Assembly (NCBI RefSeq): GCF_947488465.1
Contig: NZ_CANKZA010000002.1
Location: 124,001-188,000 of the forward strand
Reading direction: 5' to 3'
From: an uncultured Microbacterium sp.
GTDB lineage: Bacteria > Actinomycetota > Actinomycetes > Actinomycetales > Microbacteriaceae
DNA: 64,000 nt
How positions within the stretch are numbered: the first letter of the stretch is position 1; each line of letters opens with the position of its first letter. The notes beneath the pieces are model-generated. The model was not told where the DNA came from. It ran no database searches and saw only the letters and a list, made by a program, of their open reading frames with translations. A program made the position numbers and the translations under genes. This document shows, in pieces, positions 1 through 9,379 of the stretch.

Positions 1-144
1 CTGCTCATCACGCTCGTACTGTTCCTGCGCGCGCGGCGCGATGCTCCGCAGGGGACGCCCCTGCCGAACGGGCGCGCGCTCGTGCTGTTGACCCTGCTGG
101 GGCTCATGCTCGCCCTCGCGTCGCAGTTGCCCGCCTTCCGCTGA
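1..144 (+). CDS. C-terminal end of a membrane protein (partial)
   Basis: An open frame runs from the window edge to a TGA at 142-144. Its 47 residues hold two hydrophobic stretches separated by a short basic and polar loop (RARRD...NGR), which fits the last membrane hairpin of an integral membrane protein. The start and most of the protein lie outside the window, so no family can be named. Confidence 0.5.
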   Translation: MLITLVLFLRARRDAPQGTPLPNGRALVLLTLLGLMLALASQLPAFR

Positions 145-196
145 GCTGCCCGGCGCGCAACTGCCGCCACCACCGCGACCGAACCGCATAGATGTG

Positions 197-259
197 CGCG
201 AGCCGACACCTTTTGCGCGCCCAGAGCCTGTCGGCTCGCGCACAAGGTGTCGGCTCGCG
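197..259. repeat. Intergenic inverted repeat (palindrome A)
   Basis: The word CGCGAGCCGACACCTT at 197-212 recurs exactly as its reverse complement at 244-259. A third partial copy (TGTCGGCTCGCGCA) lies in the loop at 229-242. The structure sits between the convergent ends of the first gene and pyrE. It resembles the palindromes at 4038-4108 and 40211-40269, which also end in a TCGCG word. Confidence 0.7.
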
Positions 260-298
260 TGGGTGGTGCGTGGGTGGGTGGGTGTGTGCGTGGGCGCG

Positions 299-345
299 AG
301 GTTTCGATACGCGGCGCTTCGCGCCGCTACTCAACCTGATACGCA
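299..345. repeat. REP-like palindromic repeat (GGTTTCGATACG...CTACTCAACC)
   Basis: The block begins GGTTTCGATACG, contains the hairpin CGGCGCTTCGCGCCG and ends GCTACTCAACC. This layout matches a dispersed intergenic repeat type often met in Microbacteriaceae (recalled, not searched). It lies 3' of pyrE. Confidence 0.5.
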
Positions 346-385
346 GCCGCCTCAACGCCGCTCCGCGGCATTGACCCGGCTCGTA

Positions 386-961
386 TCACTGCGGGGCGAG
401 GCCCAGGTCGGCCAGGTCGATGACCGAACGCCAGGTGTATCCGGCAGCTTCGACCGCGGCCTGAGCGCCGGTCTTCCGGTCGACGACCGTGACGACCGCA
501 ACGACTTCGGCGCCCGCCGCGCGCGCGACCTCCGCGGCCTTCAGCGGCGACTGTCCGGTGGTCGAGGTGTCCTCGACGATCACGACACGCTTTCCCGCGA
601 CCTCGGCACCCTCGATCTGCCGGCCACGGCCATGGTCCTTCGGCTCCTTGCGGACGACGAACGCATCCACCGGGGTACCGGTCTGCACCGAGGCGTGCAG
701 CACAGCATTCGCGATCGGGTCGGCACCGAGCGTGAGACCGCCTACGGCATCCACCGGGAGATCGCGCACCACGTCGAGGACGAGCCGTCCGATCGCGGGG
801 GCCGCGCGGTGGTCGAGCGTGAGCTTGCGCATGTCGACGTAGTAGGTCGCCTTCTTGCCGCTCGACAGGGTGAAGTCGCCATGGAAGACGGCCTCGTCCT
901 GGATCAGCCCGATCAGCGTCTGACGGTCGTTCTCGAGAGCGGGAGTGGAGGCGAGGGTCAT
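386..961 (-). CDS. pyrE: Orotate phosphoribosyltransferase PyrE
   Basis: Cytosolic enzyme of pyrimidine synthesis that joins orotate to PRPP, giving OMP and pyrophosphate. The 191-residue protein has the type I phosphoribosyltransferase PRPP loop VVIVEDTSTTGQS at residues 126-138 and the catalytic-loop lysines in VVRKEPKDHGRGR at about 102-114. Length is usual for bacterial PyrE. The ATG start is supported by a TAGAAT hexamer six bases upstream (968-973), suggesting a leaderless mRNA. The gene stands alone and no other pyr gene is visible. Confidence 0.95.
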   Translation of the reverse strand: MTLASTPALENDRQTLIGLIQDEAVFHGDFTLSSGKKATYYVDMRKLTLDHRAAPAIGRLVLDVVRDLPVDAVGGLTLGADPIANAVLHASVQTGTPVDAFVVRKEPKDHGRGRQIEGAEVAGKRVVIVEDTSTTGQSPLKAAEVARAAGAEVVAVVTVVDRKTGAQAAVEAAGYTWRSVIDLADLGLAPQ

Positions 962-967
962 GCGTCG

Positions 968-973
968 ATTCTA
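968..973 (-). promoter_or_regulatory. Leaderless -10 hexamer for pyrE
   Basis: TAGAAT on the minus strand ends six bases before the pyrE ATG. No convincing -35 is visible. The spacing recurs in front of many genes of this window. Confidence 0.5.
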
Positions 974-1046
974 GGACGCCGCATCCGCTAGCCTTGTGGC
1001 CTGACCACATCGTCGCGCTAGTGTCGGACGCGAGCAGAGGAGCACC

Positions 1047-2579
1047 ATGGCCCGCATCGGCATCGTCGCTGAGCAGCCCGGCGAGAACCGCGTCGCCGTC
1101 TCTCCGGTGACGGCCGCGAAGATCCGCGGGCTCGGCTACGACGTCCTCGTCGAAACGGATGCCGGCGCCCGCTCCTCGTTCGCCGACTCCGCCTACATCG
1201 AATCCGGCGCGACGGTCGCTCCTCGGAGCGAGGTGTGGGCTGCCGACATCGTCCTGAAGGTGAACGCGCCGACAGACGCGGAGAGCACGCTCCTGCGTCC
1301 GGGCGCGACCGTGATCGCACTGCTGAGTCCGGCGCTGCATCCCGAGTTGCTCGAGCGGCTCGCTGCCCAGGGCATCACGGCACTCGCCCTCGATGCCGTC
1401 CCACGCATCTCGCGTGCACAGTCGATGGATGTCCTGAGTTCGATGGCGAACATCGCCGGCTACCGCGCTGTCGTCGAGGCCGCGCACGAGTTCGGCCGCT
1501 TCTTCACAGGGCAGGTCACGGCCGCGGGCAAAGTGCCGCCGGCGAAAGTGCTCGTCGCCGGAGCCGGAGTGGCCGGTCTCGCGGCGATCGGCGCGGCCTC
1601 GAGTCTCGGCGCGATCGTCCGCGCCATCGACCCGCGACCCGAGGTCGCCGACCAGGTGGCCTCGATCGGCGGCACGTATCTGCCCGTCGATGTGGCGGTC
1701 GAGGCATCCGCCGACGGGTACGCGAAAGCCACGAGCGAGGCGTACGACCGCCGCGCGGCTGAGATCTACAGCGAGCAGGCGACCGACGTCGACATCGTGA
1801 TCACGACGGCGCTCATCCCGGGCCGCTCAGCGCCGCGCCTGCTGACGGCGGCCGATGTCGCCAGCATGAAATCGGGCAGCGTCATCGTCGACATGGCCGC
1901 CGGGCAGGGCGGAAACGTCGAAGGCTCCCGCGCCGGAGAGCGCGTCGTGACCGCGAACGGCGTCGTGATCCTCGGGTACACCGATCTCGCCGGACGCCTC
2001 CCGCAGCAGGCGTCGCAGCTCTACGGCACAAACCTCGTGAACCTCCTCACCCTGCTCACGCCCGAGAAGGATGGGGTGCTCACCCTCGACGAGGACGACA
2101 TCGTCCAACGCGCCGTGACGGTGACCCGTGGCGGTGAGGTCACCTGGCCGCCCCCGCCCGTGCAGGTATCGGCACCCGCCGCCCCGGCCGCCGCCGTAGA
2201 ACCGGCTCCCGCGAGGAAGAAGATGTCCTCGCGTGTGAAGACCGGGCTGATCTCGCTCGGGATCACGGTGCTCTTCCTCGTCTGCGCGTTCGCGCCGGCG
2301 CCGCTCCCCCAGCACTTCCTCGTGCTGACGCTGTCGGTCGTGATCGGCTTCTCCGTCATCGGCAAGGTCGCCCACGCCCTGCACACGCCGCTCATGAGCG
2401 TGACGAACGCCATCAGCGGCATCATCATCGTCGGCGCGATGACGCAGATCGTCGTGGCCGATCCGCTCGTGCAGGTACTCGCGGCCGTCGCGGTGTTGCT
2501 GGCATCCATCAACATCTTCGGCGGGTTCGCCGTGACGAGGCGGATGCTCGCGATGTTCCAGAAGGGTGACCGCTCGTGA
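1047..2579 (+). CDS. pntA: NAD(P) transhydrogenase subunit alpha PntA
   Basis: Alpha subunit of the membrane-bound, proton-translocating transhydrogenase that passes hydride from NADH to NADP+ at the cost of proton motive force. Residues 1 to about 370 form the NAD-binding domain I, with the nucleotide fold [14 protein letters not shown] near 170-183. After an Ala/Pro-rich linker (about 375-390) come roughly four membrane segments to residue 510, the same length as the fused E. coli PntA. The ATG is preceded by GAGGAG at 1035-1040. The stop overlaps the pntB start (GTGA), so the two subunits are translationally coupled. Confidence 0.95.
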   Translation: MARIGIVAEQPGENRVAVSPVTAAKIRGLGYDVLVETDAGARSSFADSAYIESGATVAPRSEVWAADIVLKVNAPTDAESTLLRPGATVIALLSPALHPELLERLAAQGITALALDAVPRISRAQSMDVLSSMANIAGYRAVVEAAHEFGRFFTGQVTAAGKVPPAKVLVAGAGVAGLAAIGAASSLGAIVRAIDPRPEVADQVASIGGTYLPVDVAVEASADGYAKATSEAYDRRAAEIYSEQATDVDIVITTALIPGRSAPRLLTAADVASMKSGSVIVDMAAGQGGNVEGSRAGERVVTANGVVILGYTDLAGRLPQQASQLYGTNLVNLLTLLTPEKDGVLTLDEDDIVQRAVTVTRGGEVTWPPPPVQVSAPAAPAAAVEPAPARKKMSSRVKTGLISLGITVLFLVCAFAPAPLPQHFLVLTLSVVIGFSVIGKVAHALHTPLMSVTNAISGIIIVGAMTQIVVADPLVQVLAAVAVLLASINIFGGFAVTRRMLAMFQKGDRS

Positions 2580-3997
2580 ACGGCATCGCCCTCGCGCAGT
2601 CCGTCGCGACGGCGGCGTACATCGTCGCGGCACTGCTGTTCATCCTCGCGCTCGGCGGACTCAGCAAGCAGGAGTCCGCACGCCGCGGCATCACCTACGG
2701 CGTCGCCGGCATGACGATCGCGCTCGTGGCGACCTTCGCCCTCGTGATCGCGAATGGCGCGCTCGTCCCTGACGACACGACGGCGTTCTTCGGGGTCGGC
2801 CTCCTCCTGGCCGCCGTGCTCGTCGGCGGCGGGATCGGCTTGTGGCGCGCACGGGTGGTCGAGATGACCGGGATGCCGGAACTCATCGCCCTCCTGCATT
2901 CCTTCGTGGGGTTGGCCGCCGTACTCGTCGGCTGGAACGGTCACCTGTACGCCGAGGGCGTCGCACCGGAGCTGGCCGGCATCCACCACGCCGAAGTGTT
3001 CATCGGCGTCTTCATCGGCGCCGTGACCTTCACCGGGTCGATCGTCGCGTTCCTCAAGCTGTCGGGACGTATGTCGTCGGCGCCGCTCGTCCTCCCGGGC
3101 AAGAACGCCCTGAACATCGGCGCCCTGGCCCTCTTCGTCGCGCTCACGGTCTGGTACGTCATCACGCCGACGCTCGGTCTGCTGATCGCGGTGACGGTCC
3201 TCGCGCTCGCGCTGGGTTGGCACCTGGTCGCCTCGATCGGCGGCGGCGACATGCCGGTCGTCGTCTCGATGCTCAACAGTTACTCCGGCTGGGCGGCGGC
3301 CGCGGCCGGCTTCCTGCTGAACAACGATCTGCTGATCGTCACCGGCGCGCTCGTGGGATCATCCGGCGCCTACCTCAGCTACATCATGTGTCGGGCGATG
3401 AATCGGTCATTCTTGTCGGTGATCGCGGGCGGGTTCGGCATCGAGGCTCCACGGGCGGATGCCGAAGACCACGGCGTGCACCGCGAGATCGATGCCGCGG
3501 GCGTCGCCGAGCTCCTCCGCACCGCCCGGTCGGTCGTGATCACGCCGGGGTACGGGATGGCCGTCGCGCAGGCGCAGTACCCGGTGGCGGATCTCACACA
3601 GCGGCTGCGCGATCGCGGAGTCGCTGTGCGCTTCGGCATCCACCCCGTCGCGGGGCGTCTGCCGGGACACATGAACGTGCTCCTCGCCGAAGCGCGCGTG
3701 CCGTACGACATCGTGTTCGAAATGGATGAGGTGAACGACGACTTCGCCGGCACCGATGTCGTGCTCGTGATCGGCGCGAACGACACCGTCAATCCGGCCG
3801 CCACCGACGATCCCTCCTCGCCGATCGCCGGGATGCCGGTGCTCCACGTCTGGGATGCCACTGACGTCGTCGTCTTCAAGCGGTCGATGGCCTCCGGTTA
3901 CGCCGGTGTCGCGAATCCCCTGTTCTGGCGCGAGAACACCCAGATGCTCTTCGGCGACGCGAAACAGCGCGTGGAAGACATCCTCCGCGCCCTCTGA
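2576..3997 (+). CDS. pntB: NAD(P) transhydrogenase subunit beta PntB
   Basis: Beta subunit of the transhydrogenase. The first 265 residues or so are a string of membrane helices forming the proton channel. The rest is the NADP(H)-binding domain III, recognisable from [19 protein letters not shown] sequence (here [14 protein letters not shown]), [14 protein letters not shown] and [12 protein letters not shown]. Length is 473 residues, slightly above E. coli PntB. The GTG start overlaps the pntA stop. The complex should supply NADPH for biosynthesis, including the reductive pathways encoded later in the window (inference). Confidence 0.95.
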   Translation: MNGIALAQSVATAAYIVAALLFILALGGLSKQESARRGITYGVAGMTIALVATFALVIANGALVPDDTTAFFGVGLLLAAVLVGGGIGLWRARVVEMTGMPELIALLHSFVGLAAVLVGWNGHLYAEGVAPELAGIHHAEVFIGVFIGAVTFTGSIVAFLKLSGRMSSAPLVLPGKNALNIGALALFVALTVWYVITPTLGLLIAVTVLALALGWHLVASIGGGDMPVVVSMLNSYSGWAAAAAGFLLNNDLLIVTGALVGSSGAYLSYIMCRAMNRSFLSVIAGGFGIEAPRADAEDHGVHREIDAAGVAELLRTARSVVITPGYGMAVAQAQYPVADLTQRLRDRGVAVRFGIHPVAGRLPGHMNVLLAEARVPYDIVFEMDEVNDDFAGTDVVLVIGANDTVNPAATDDPSSPIAGMPVLHVWDATDVVVFKRSMASGYAGVANPLFWRENTQMLFGDAKQRVEDILRAL

Positions 3998-4037
3998 CCC
4001 GCGTCGCCCCGCCGCGTCGCCCGGCCCGTCGCCCGGC

Positions 4038-4108
4038 CGCGAAACACCGGTGGTGCACCGAGACACCGCACGCCAGCAGATGTCTCGGTGCACGGATGGT
4101 GTCTCGCG
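4038..4108. repeat. Long imperfect hairpin (palindrome B)
   Basis: The arms 4038-4065 and 4081-4108 match at 23 of 28 positions when one is reverse-complemented. The arm words are CGCGA(A/G)ACACC and GTGCACCGAGACA, with a 15-base loop. It lies between pntB and xthA on the same strand and lacks a trailing T-run, so it is not a clear terminator. Confidence 0.7.
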
Positions 4109-4135
4109 GCGGCGGGTGGGAGAGGCACCGGCGGA

Positions 4136-4141
4136 TACGCT
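4136..4141 (+). promoter_or_regulatory. Leaderless -10 hexamer for xthA
   Basis: TACGCT ends seven bases before the xthA ATG. The GGGAGG in the gap could instead serve as a ribosome-binding site, so both modes are possible. Confidence 0.35.
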
Positions 4142-4148
4142 GGGAGGC

Positions 4149-4988
4149 ATGCGTGTGGCCACCTGGAACGTCAACTCCATCCGCGCGCGGGTCGCGCGCA
4201 CCGTCGAATTCGCCGTGCGCGAGGACATCGACGTGCTCGCGATGCAGGAGATCAAGTGCAAGCCCGAGCAGTTCCCCTACGCCGAGTTCGAGGCGGCGGG
4301 GTACACGGTCGAGGCGCACGGACTGAACCAATGGAACGGCGTGGCGATTGCGAGTCGTGAACCGCTCGAGGACCTGCAGATCGGCTTTCCCGGTATGCCC
4401 GGATTCCAGAAGGGATACGACGGCCCCGACGCGCCGCAGGAGGCGCGCGCGATCGGCGCGACGGTCGGCGGGGTCACGGTCTGGAGCCTGTACGTCCCGA
4501 ACGGGCGTTCGCTCGACGATCCGCACTACACGTACAAGCTGGCCTGGCTCGAGGCCCTGCGGGGCTACACGGCCGACAGCCTCCGCACGAACCCCGACCT
4601 CGCGCTCGCCCTGACCGGCGACTTCAACATCGCCCCGACGGACGCCGACAACGGCGACCCGACGCTGGTCGAGGGCGTCTCGACGCACGTCTCACCGCCC
4701 GAGCGCGCAGCATTCCAGTCGCTGCTGGATGCCGGGCTCTCCGACACCGTGCGCCCCCTCGTGCCGACCGGCTACACCTACTGGGATTACAAGCAGCTGC
4801 GCTTCCCCCGCAACGAGGGCCTGCGCATCGACTTCATCCTGGGCTCGCGCGCCTTCGCGGATGCGGTCGTGGGCGCCGGCATCCACCGCGACGAACGCAA
4901 GGGCGAGATCCCGAGCGACCACGTTCCCGTGGTCGTCGATCTCGACCTCACCGGTCCGGACGACGACGACCGCCCGATGATCTGGTAG
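4149..4988 (+). CDS. xthA: Exodeoxyribonuclease III (AP endonuclease)
   Basis: DNA repair enzyme that cuts at abasic sites and removes 3'-blocking groups. The 279-residue protein shows the whole family signature: MRVATWNVNSIRAR at the start, the metal-binding glutamate in MQEIKC, the catalytic aspartate and asparagine in TGDFNIAP, and the closing SDHVPVVVDL with its catalytic Asp-His. An upstream extension is possible but has no homologous sequence, so the ATG at 4149 with GGGAGG just before it is preferred. It is flanked by unrelated genes and probably transcribed alone. Confidence 0.95.
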   Translation: MRVATWNVNSIRARVARTVEFAVREDIDVLAMQEIKCKPEQFPYAEFEAAGYTVEAHGLNQWNGVAIASREPLEDLQIGFPGMPGFQKGYDGPDAPQEARAIGATVGGVTVWSLYVPNGRSLDDPHYTYKLAWLEALRGYTADSLRTNPDLALALTGDFNIAPTDADNGDPTLVEGVSTHVSPPERAAFQSLLDAGLSDTVRPLVPTGYTYWDYKQLRFPRNEGLRIDFILGSRAFADAVVGAGIHRDERKGEIPSDHVPVVVDLDLTGPDDDDRPMIW

Positions 4989-5001
4989 CCGCGCCGAGCC
5001 C

Positions 5002-6342
5002 TCACACCTGCGTCGCGACAGCACCCGTCACGGCGAGGGATGCCGGAGCGAGCGCACGCGTCGGAGCGACCGCCCCCATCCGCCAGAGGCCGGCGACGCT
5101 GACCGCGAAGACGCCGACGAGCATGACGTTGCGCGCCAACAGCACAGAGGCCGCGACGGGATCGGCGTCGACGAGCGGCATGTAGAGGATCGGGAAGACG
5201 ATGGTCGTGGCCACCGAGATTCCGGCCATCCACCACGCGACCGAACGCCACGCGTCCGGCTCGACGGCCAGCCCGACAGCGACGATCGGCGTGAGCCACA
5301 GCATGTACTGCGGTGAACCGACCTTGTTGAAGATGATGAGGGCCCCCACGAGCGCAAACGATCCCCGCACGATCAGCCGCTGCTCGAAGCCCGGCGTCAG
5401 TCGGCCGGCACGCATCGTGGCACGACGCGCGTGCCAGAGCAGCACCACGATCAGCGCGAACGCGATCGGCATGGCTACACCCACGAGCTGCCCGGCGAGG
5501 TGTTCGCCGGGCCCCGTGACCTCGCGCGTGGCGAGCTCGATGTTGTTCCGGATCTGCGATCCGGGAATCCCCAGCACCGTCGCCCACACCCACGGGGTCG
5601 CAACCGGTGCTTCCAACTGGACCGCGCGATCACTCTGGATCGTGATGAAGCTGAAGAGATTCGAGGCACCACCGAACGCCACGACGACCCCGGCCACGAC
5701 TGCCGAGACGCCGATCCCGCCGAAGATGATCCCCCGTCGGCGTGACGACACCGTGACGGCGGCGGCGGCGAGAGCCACCGGCCACACCTTGATCCACGCG
5801 CCGGCGGCGATCAGGGCACCGGCCACCGCGGGTCGCCGCGCGACGTACACGAGGGCTGCGATCGCGAGCGGCGCTGAGAACGCCTCGAGGCGCAGCATCG
5901 ACACCGGCGCCAGCAAGATCTGGATCAGCAGCCAGTACCAGGCCGCGGGATAGCCGGACAAGCGACGCATTCCACCGGTGAGAGCAAGGATCGCGAGTAT
6001 GTTGGCGGCGGCGACCAGGACCAGCCACACGAGTTGGTAGTTGTACGCGCCAGCGACGATCGGCACGACGATCGGCACGAGCGCGCCGGCCGGGTACACC
6101 CACGGGTCGTCGATCACGGGCCATTGCCCGTGGAGCGCCTGCATGGCCCACAACCGGTAGAGCGGCAGATCCCCCTGCGTGCCACCGAAGAGGATCACAT
6201 GCAGCAGGCCGATCAGGTACACGACGTGCACGGCGGCGAATCCCCACAGCAATCCGCGACGAGTCATGCCCCACGCGCCGAGCCGCTGAGAGAGCACGGT
6301 CAGCCGTTCGGGCACACGCGTGCCCCCGTCGAGTCTCGTCAC
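5002..6342 (-). CDS. GT87-type (DUF2029) integral membrane glycosyltransferase
   Basis: Multi-spanning membrane protein of about 446 residues with ten or more hydrophobic segments. It has the typical GT-C features: an early acidic loop (GDLPLYRLW), LLRLEAFSAP-like (MLRLEAFSAP) and WIKVWP motifs, and the late KVGSPQYMLW element seen in polyprenol-phosphate-mannose-dependent transferases of the GT87 group. The probable role is adding mannose or a similar sugar to a cell-envelope glycolipid or polymer, but the acceptor cannot be read. The frame is open to 6417. The GTG at 6342 is chosen because TAGCGT lies seven bases before it. A later ATG at 6267 is a weaker alternative. Confidence 0.7.
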   Translation of the reverse strand: MTRLDGGTRVPERLTVLSQRLGAWGMTRRGLLWGFAAVHVVYLIGLLHVILFGGTQGDLPLYRLWAMQALHGQWPVIDDPWVYPAGALVPIVVPIVAGAYNYQLVWLVLVAAANILAILALTGGMRRLSGYPAAWYWLLIQILLAPVSMLRLEAFSAPLAIAALVYVARRPAVAGALIAAGAWIKVWPVALAAAAVTVSSRRRGIIFGGIGVSAVVAGVVVAFGGASNLFSFITIQSDRAVQLEAPVATPWVWATVLGIPGSQIRNNIELATREVTGPGEHLAGQLVGVAMPIAFALIVVLLWHARRATMRAGRLTPGFEQRLIVRGSFALVGALIIFNKVGSPQYMLWLTPIVAVGLAVEPDAWRSVAWWMAGISVATTIVFPILYMPLVDADPVAASVLLARNVMLVGVFAVSVAGLWRMGAVAPTRALAPASLAVTGAVATQV

Positions 6343-6349
6343 CTCACCG

Positions 6350-6355
6350 ACGCTA
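6350..6355 (-). promoter_or_regulatory. Leaderless -10 hexamer for the GT87 gene
   Basis: TAGCGT on the minus strand ends seven bases before the GTG at 6342. It decides the start choice for this gene. Confidence 0.45.
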
Positions 6356-6467
6356 GGACGGATGCCGGAAGAGAAGGTTTCCGTTGGCTGTCCGTTCTCT
6401 GTCAATCGGGTGCACACGGATGCCGCGGCTCCGCCGTGCGGGGGAGGCCCGCGGGAAGAGCCCCGCG

Positions 6468-6473
6468 TAGTTT
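6468..6473 (+). promoter_or_regulatory. Leaderless -10 hexamer for the sensor kinase operon
   Basis: TAGTTT ends six bases before the ATG at 6480. No -35 is evident. Confidence 0.45.
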
Positions 6474-6479
6474 TGAGGA

Positions 6480-7739
6480 ATGAGCACTGCCGTCATGCGC
6501 CCCGGAGCGACTCCGATCGAGATTCGGCGCGACATCTGGCTCGCAATCGCCCTGTTCGTCGGGGCGATCATCAGCGCGTGGCTCGGCCAGGTCGCCGGTT
6601 TCTACGGCGACACGACGCCGAACTTCGCGTGGGCGCTGCTGTACGCGGCCGGCCTCACCCTGCCGATCGCCGCCCGTCGCCGCTACCCCGTCACGGTTTT
6701 GCTGATCATCGCCGTCGTGTTCTTCATCGGTGTGTCCGCACGCATCCCCGAGGTGTACGTCGGCAACGTGTCGTTGTTCATCGCGATGTACACGGTCGGC
6801 GCCTGGGTCGACGATCGTCGCCGAGCGACCATCGCACGCGTCGCCGTCGTGGTCGGCATGTTCGCCTGGCTGCTCGTGACCACCTTCCAGGCCGCGACTT
6901 CGCCCGATGACGACGGGCTGTCGCGCGCCGGGCTGTTCTCGCCGTACGCGGCGTACATCGTGATCCAGTTTCTCGTGAACGCCGCCTTCTTCGGCGGGGC
7001 CTATTTCTTCGGCGAGCGGGCGTACGCGCAGGCGCGCTCTCACATCTCCCTCCACGAGCGGACCGCCGAACTCGAACGCGAGCGCGAGTTGTCGGCGGCG
7101 CAAGCCGTCGCCCTCGACCGCGTGCAGATCGCCCGTGAGCTCCACGACGTCGTCGCCCACCACGTCTCGGCGATGGGGGTGCAAGCCGGCGCCGCACGCG
7201 CTGTGCTGGCGCGGGACCCCGCCGCTGCGGAGGTCGCGCTCTCGGCGGTCGAGCAATCGGCGCGCGACGCGCTGACCGAACTCCGCCAGCTCCTCGACAC
7301 GTTGCGCACACCGTCGACCACCGACGCCGACGCGCCGACCGGATCGACCATCCAGCTCGCGGCGCTTCCCGCACTCGTCGAACACGCCAGCAGCAATGGC
7401 CTGCCGACGACCCTCACCATCGTGGGTGAGCCGGTCGATGCTCCCGAACTCGTGCAGGTGAATCTGTACCGCATCGCCCAGGAGGCCCTCACGAATGCTC
7501 GCCGCCACGGCGGCCCCGGTGCGGCCGCCGATCTCCGTCTGCGGTACACGCCCGATGCCCTCGAACTCGAGGTGGTCAATGTCGGCCGAAGGCCGCTCGG
7601 CGGGCGCGCGGGCCTCGGACTCGTCGGCATGCGAGAGCGGGCGGCGGCATCCGGCGGCACGCTGGATGCCGGGCCCCGCGAACGCGGAGGCTTCCTCGTG
7701 CGCGCCCGCGTTCCGCTGCAGAGCGCAGTCGCCCGATGA
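6480..7739 (+). CDS. Sensor histidine kinase (HisKA_3 / LiaS-DesK type)
   Basis: Membrane sensor of a two-component system. About the first 180 of 419 residues contain five or six hydrophobic helices with little extracytoplasmic sequence, as in intramembrane-sensing kinases. A coiled linker (about 185-212) follows, then the phosphoacceptor box ARELHDVVAHHVSAM with His222, and an ATPase domain ending in GLGLVGMRERAAASGG. The stop overlaps the start of the response regulator by ATGA. Linkage to an ABC-2 exporter suggests it senses membrane stress or an antimicrobial compound (inference). Confidence 0.9.
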   Translation: MSTAVMRPGATPIEIRRDIWLAIALFVGAIISAWLGQVAGFYGDTTPNFAWALLYAAGLTLPIAARRRYPVTVLLIIAVVFFIGVSARIPEVYVGNVSLFIAMYTVGAWVDDRRRATIARVAVVVGMFAWLLVTTFQAATSPDDDGLSRAGLFSPYAAYIVIQFLVNAAFFGGAYFFGERAYAQARSHISLHERTAELERERELSAAQAVALDRVQIARELHDVVAHHVSAMGVQAGAARAVLARDPAAAEVALSAVEQSARDALTELRQLLDTLRTPSTTDADAPTGSTIQLAALPALVEHASSNGLPTTLTIVGEPVDAPELVQVNLYRIAQEALTNARRHGGPGAAADLRLRYTPDALELEVVNVGRRPLGGRAGLGLVGMRERAAASGGTLDAGPRERGGFLVRARVPLQSAVAR

Positions 7740-8398
7740 TCCGCGTGCTGCTGGTCGATGACCACGCCGTCATGCGTGCCGGCTTTCGGATGATCCTGCA
7801 CACCGCCGGGGACATCGAGGTCGTCGGCGAAGCTGCGACGGGCGTCGACGCGATCGCCGCCGTCCGCGATCTGACCCCCGACGTCATCTGCATGGACGTC
7901 CAGATGCCCGACATGGACGGGCTCGAAGCCACGCGCCGGATCGTGTCCGGAGCGGGGAATGCGGCATCCGTTGTGATCGTCACGACCTTCGACCGGGACG
8001 ACTACCTGTTCCAGGCGCTGGCGGCCGGAGCCAGCGGGTTTCTCTTGAAGAACGCCGGTCCCGAAGAACTCATCGCCGCCGTGCGCGTTGCCGCGGCGGG
8101 CGACGCATTGCTCGCACCCGCCGTCACCAAACGGGTCATCGAGCGCTTCACGTCTGCTCCGGATGCGCGCCCCGCACCGCCGCAGCCCGCGCCTGACAGC
8201 CCGGCTCTGGACCTCACGGAGCGCGAGAGCGAGGTGCTGCGCCTCCTCGCGCAAGCGCGCAGCAACGCAGAAATCGCCCGCGAGCTGTTCATCGGTGAAG
8301 CGACCGTGAAGACGCACGTCTCGAACGTGCTGCAGAAGCTCGGCGCCCGCGACCGCGTCGCGGCGGTCGTCTACGCCCACCAGCACGGGCTCACCTGA
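7736..8398 (+). CDS. LuxR/NarL-family response regulator
   Basis: Partner of the kinase just upstream. The receiver domain covers residues 1-120, with the acidic pair DD8-9 and the phosphoacceptor Asp54 in MDVQMPDMDG. A flexible Ala/Pro linker leads to a LuxR-type helix-turn-helix (LTERESEVLRLLAQARSNAE) ending at residue 220. Start and stop are set by the ATGA overlap with the kinase. The likely target is the ABC transporter 96 bases downstream. Confidence 0.92.
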   Translation: MIRVLLVDDHAVMRAGFRMILHTAGDIEVVGEAATGVDAIAAVRDLTPDVICMDVQMPDMDGLEATRRIVSGAGNAASVVIVTTFDRDDYLFQALAAGASGFLLKNAGPEELIAAVRVAAAGDALLAPAVTKRVIERFTSAPDARPAPPQPAPDSPALDLTERESEVLRLLAQARSNAEIARELFIGEATVKTHVSNVLQKLGARDRVAAVVYAHQHGLT

Positions 8399-8494
8399 GC
8401 ACTCCCCCGCACGGGGCGCCGGATCTCCCTCGCTCGGTGGAGGCGCCGCGCGCGGCCGCTTCGTACGGTGGAGAGACGACGAAAGGGAGTTCTG

Positions 8495-9379
8495 ATGCTC
8501 GAACTGACCGCAATCACCAAGAGCTACGGCGGGCGCCGTGTGCTCGATGACGTAGGCTTTCGCGTCGCGGAAGGCCGCCTGACCGGCTTCGTCGGCGGCA
8601 ATGGCGCCGGCAAAACCACCACGATGCGGATCGTCCTCGGCGTGCTCGCCCGCGACGGCGGCGAGGTCACCTTGAACGGCACGCCCGTGACCGCAACCGA
8701 CCGACGCCGGTTCGGTTACATGCCGGAGGAGCGCGGGCTCTACCCACGGATGCGGGTGCTCGAGCACATCGTGTATCTCGCACGCCTCCACGGGTTCTCA
8801 AAGGCGGATGCCACGGTCCGCGCGACGGCGCTGCTCGATGAGCTGGGGCTCGGTGAGCGGCTGAACGACAACATCGAGACGCTGTCGCTCGGCAACCAGC
8901 AGCGCGCACAGATCGCCGCAGCGCTCGTGCACGACCCTCAGGTGTTGATTCTCGACGAACCGTTCTCGGGTCTTGACCCTCTGGCTGTCGACGTCGTGGC
9001 CGGCGTTCTCCAGGCGCGGGCTGCCAACGGTGTCGCCGTGCTCTTCTCCTCGCACCAGCTCGACGTCGTCGAGCGCCTCTGCGATGATCTGGTCATCATC
9101 GCCGGGGGCACCATCCGCGCCACCGGCGACCGCGAGTCACTGCGCACGCAGCACTCCCAGCGTCGGTTCGAACTCGTCTCGGCCGGTGACGCGGGCTGGC
9201 TCCGCGACGAGCCCGGCGTCGAGGTCGTCGACTTCGACGGCGGCTACGCCCTGTTCGACGTCGACTCCGACCAGACCGCCCAGCGGGTGCTCCGTCGCGC
9301 TGTCGACGGCGGCGATGTCGCCAGCTTCGCGCCCCGCCGCCCGTCCCTCGCCCAGATCTTCAAGGAGGTCATCCAGTGA
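8495..9379 (+). CDS. ABC-2 exporter ATP-binding protein (NatA/CcmA-like)
   Basis: ATPase of an export-type ABC transporter, 294 residues. It shows Walker A GGNGAGKTTT, the Q-loop region in PEERGLYPRM, the signature LSLGNQQRAQ and Walker B VLILDEPFSGLDP, followed by the H-loop SSHQLD. The last 80 residues are the variable C-terminal domain common in drug or lantibiotic exporters. The ATG at 8495 follows GGGAG at 8485-8489; an upstream in-frame start at 8468 is less likely. The stop overlaps the permease start (GTGA). Confidence 0.9.
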   Translation: MLELTAITKSYGGRRVLDDVGFRVAEGRLTGFVGGNGAGKTTTMRIVLGVLARDGGEVTLNGTPVTATDRRRFGYMPEERGLYPRMRVLEHIVYLARLHGFSKADATVRATALLDELGLGERLNDNIETLSLGNQQRAQIAAALVHDPQVLILDEPFSGLDPLAVDVVAGVLQARAANGVAVLFSSHQLDVVERLCDDLVIIAGGTIRATGDRESLRTQHSQRRFELVSAGDAGWLRDEPGVEVVDFDGGYALFDVDSDQTAQRVLRRAVDGGDVASFAPRRPSLAQIFKEVIQ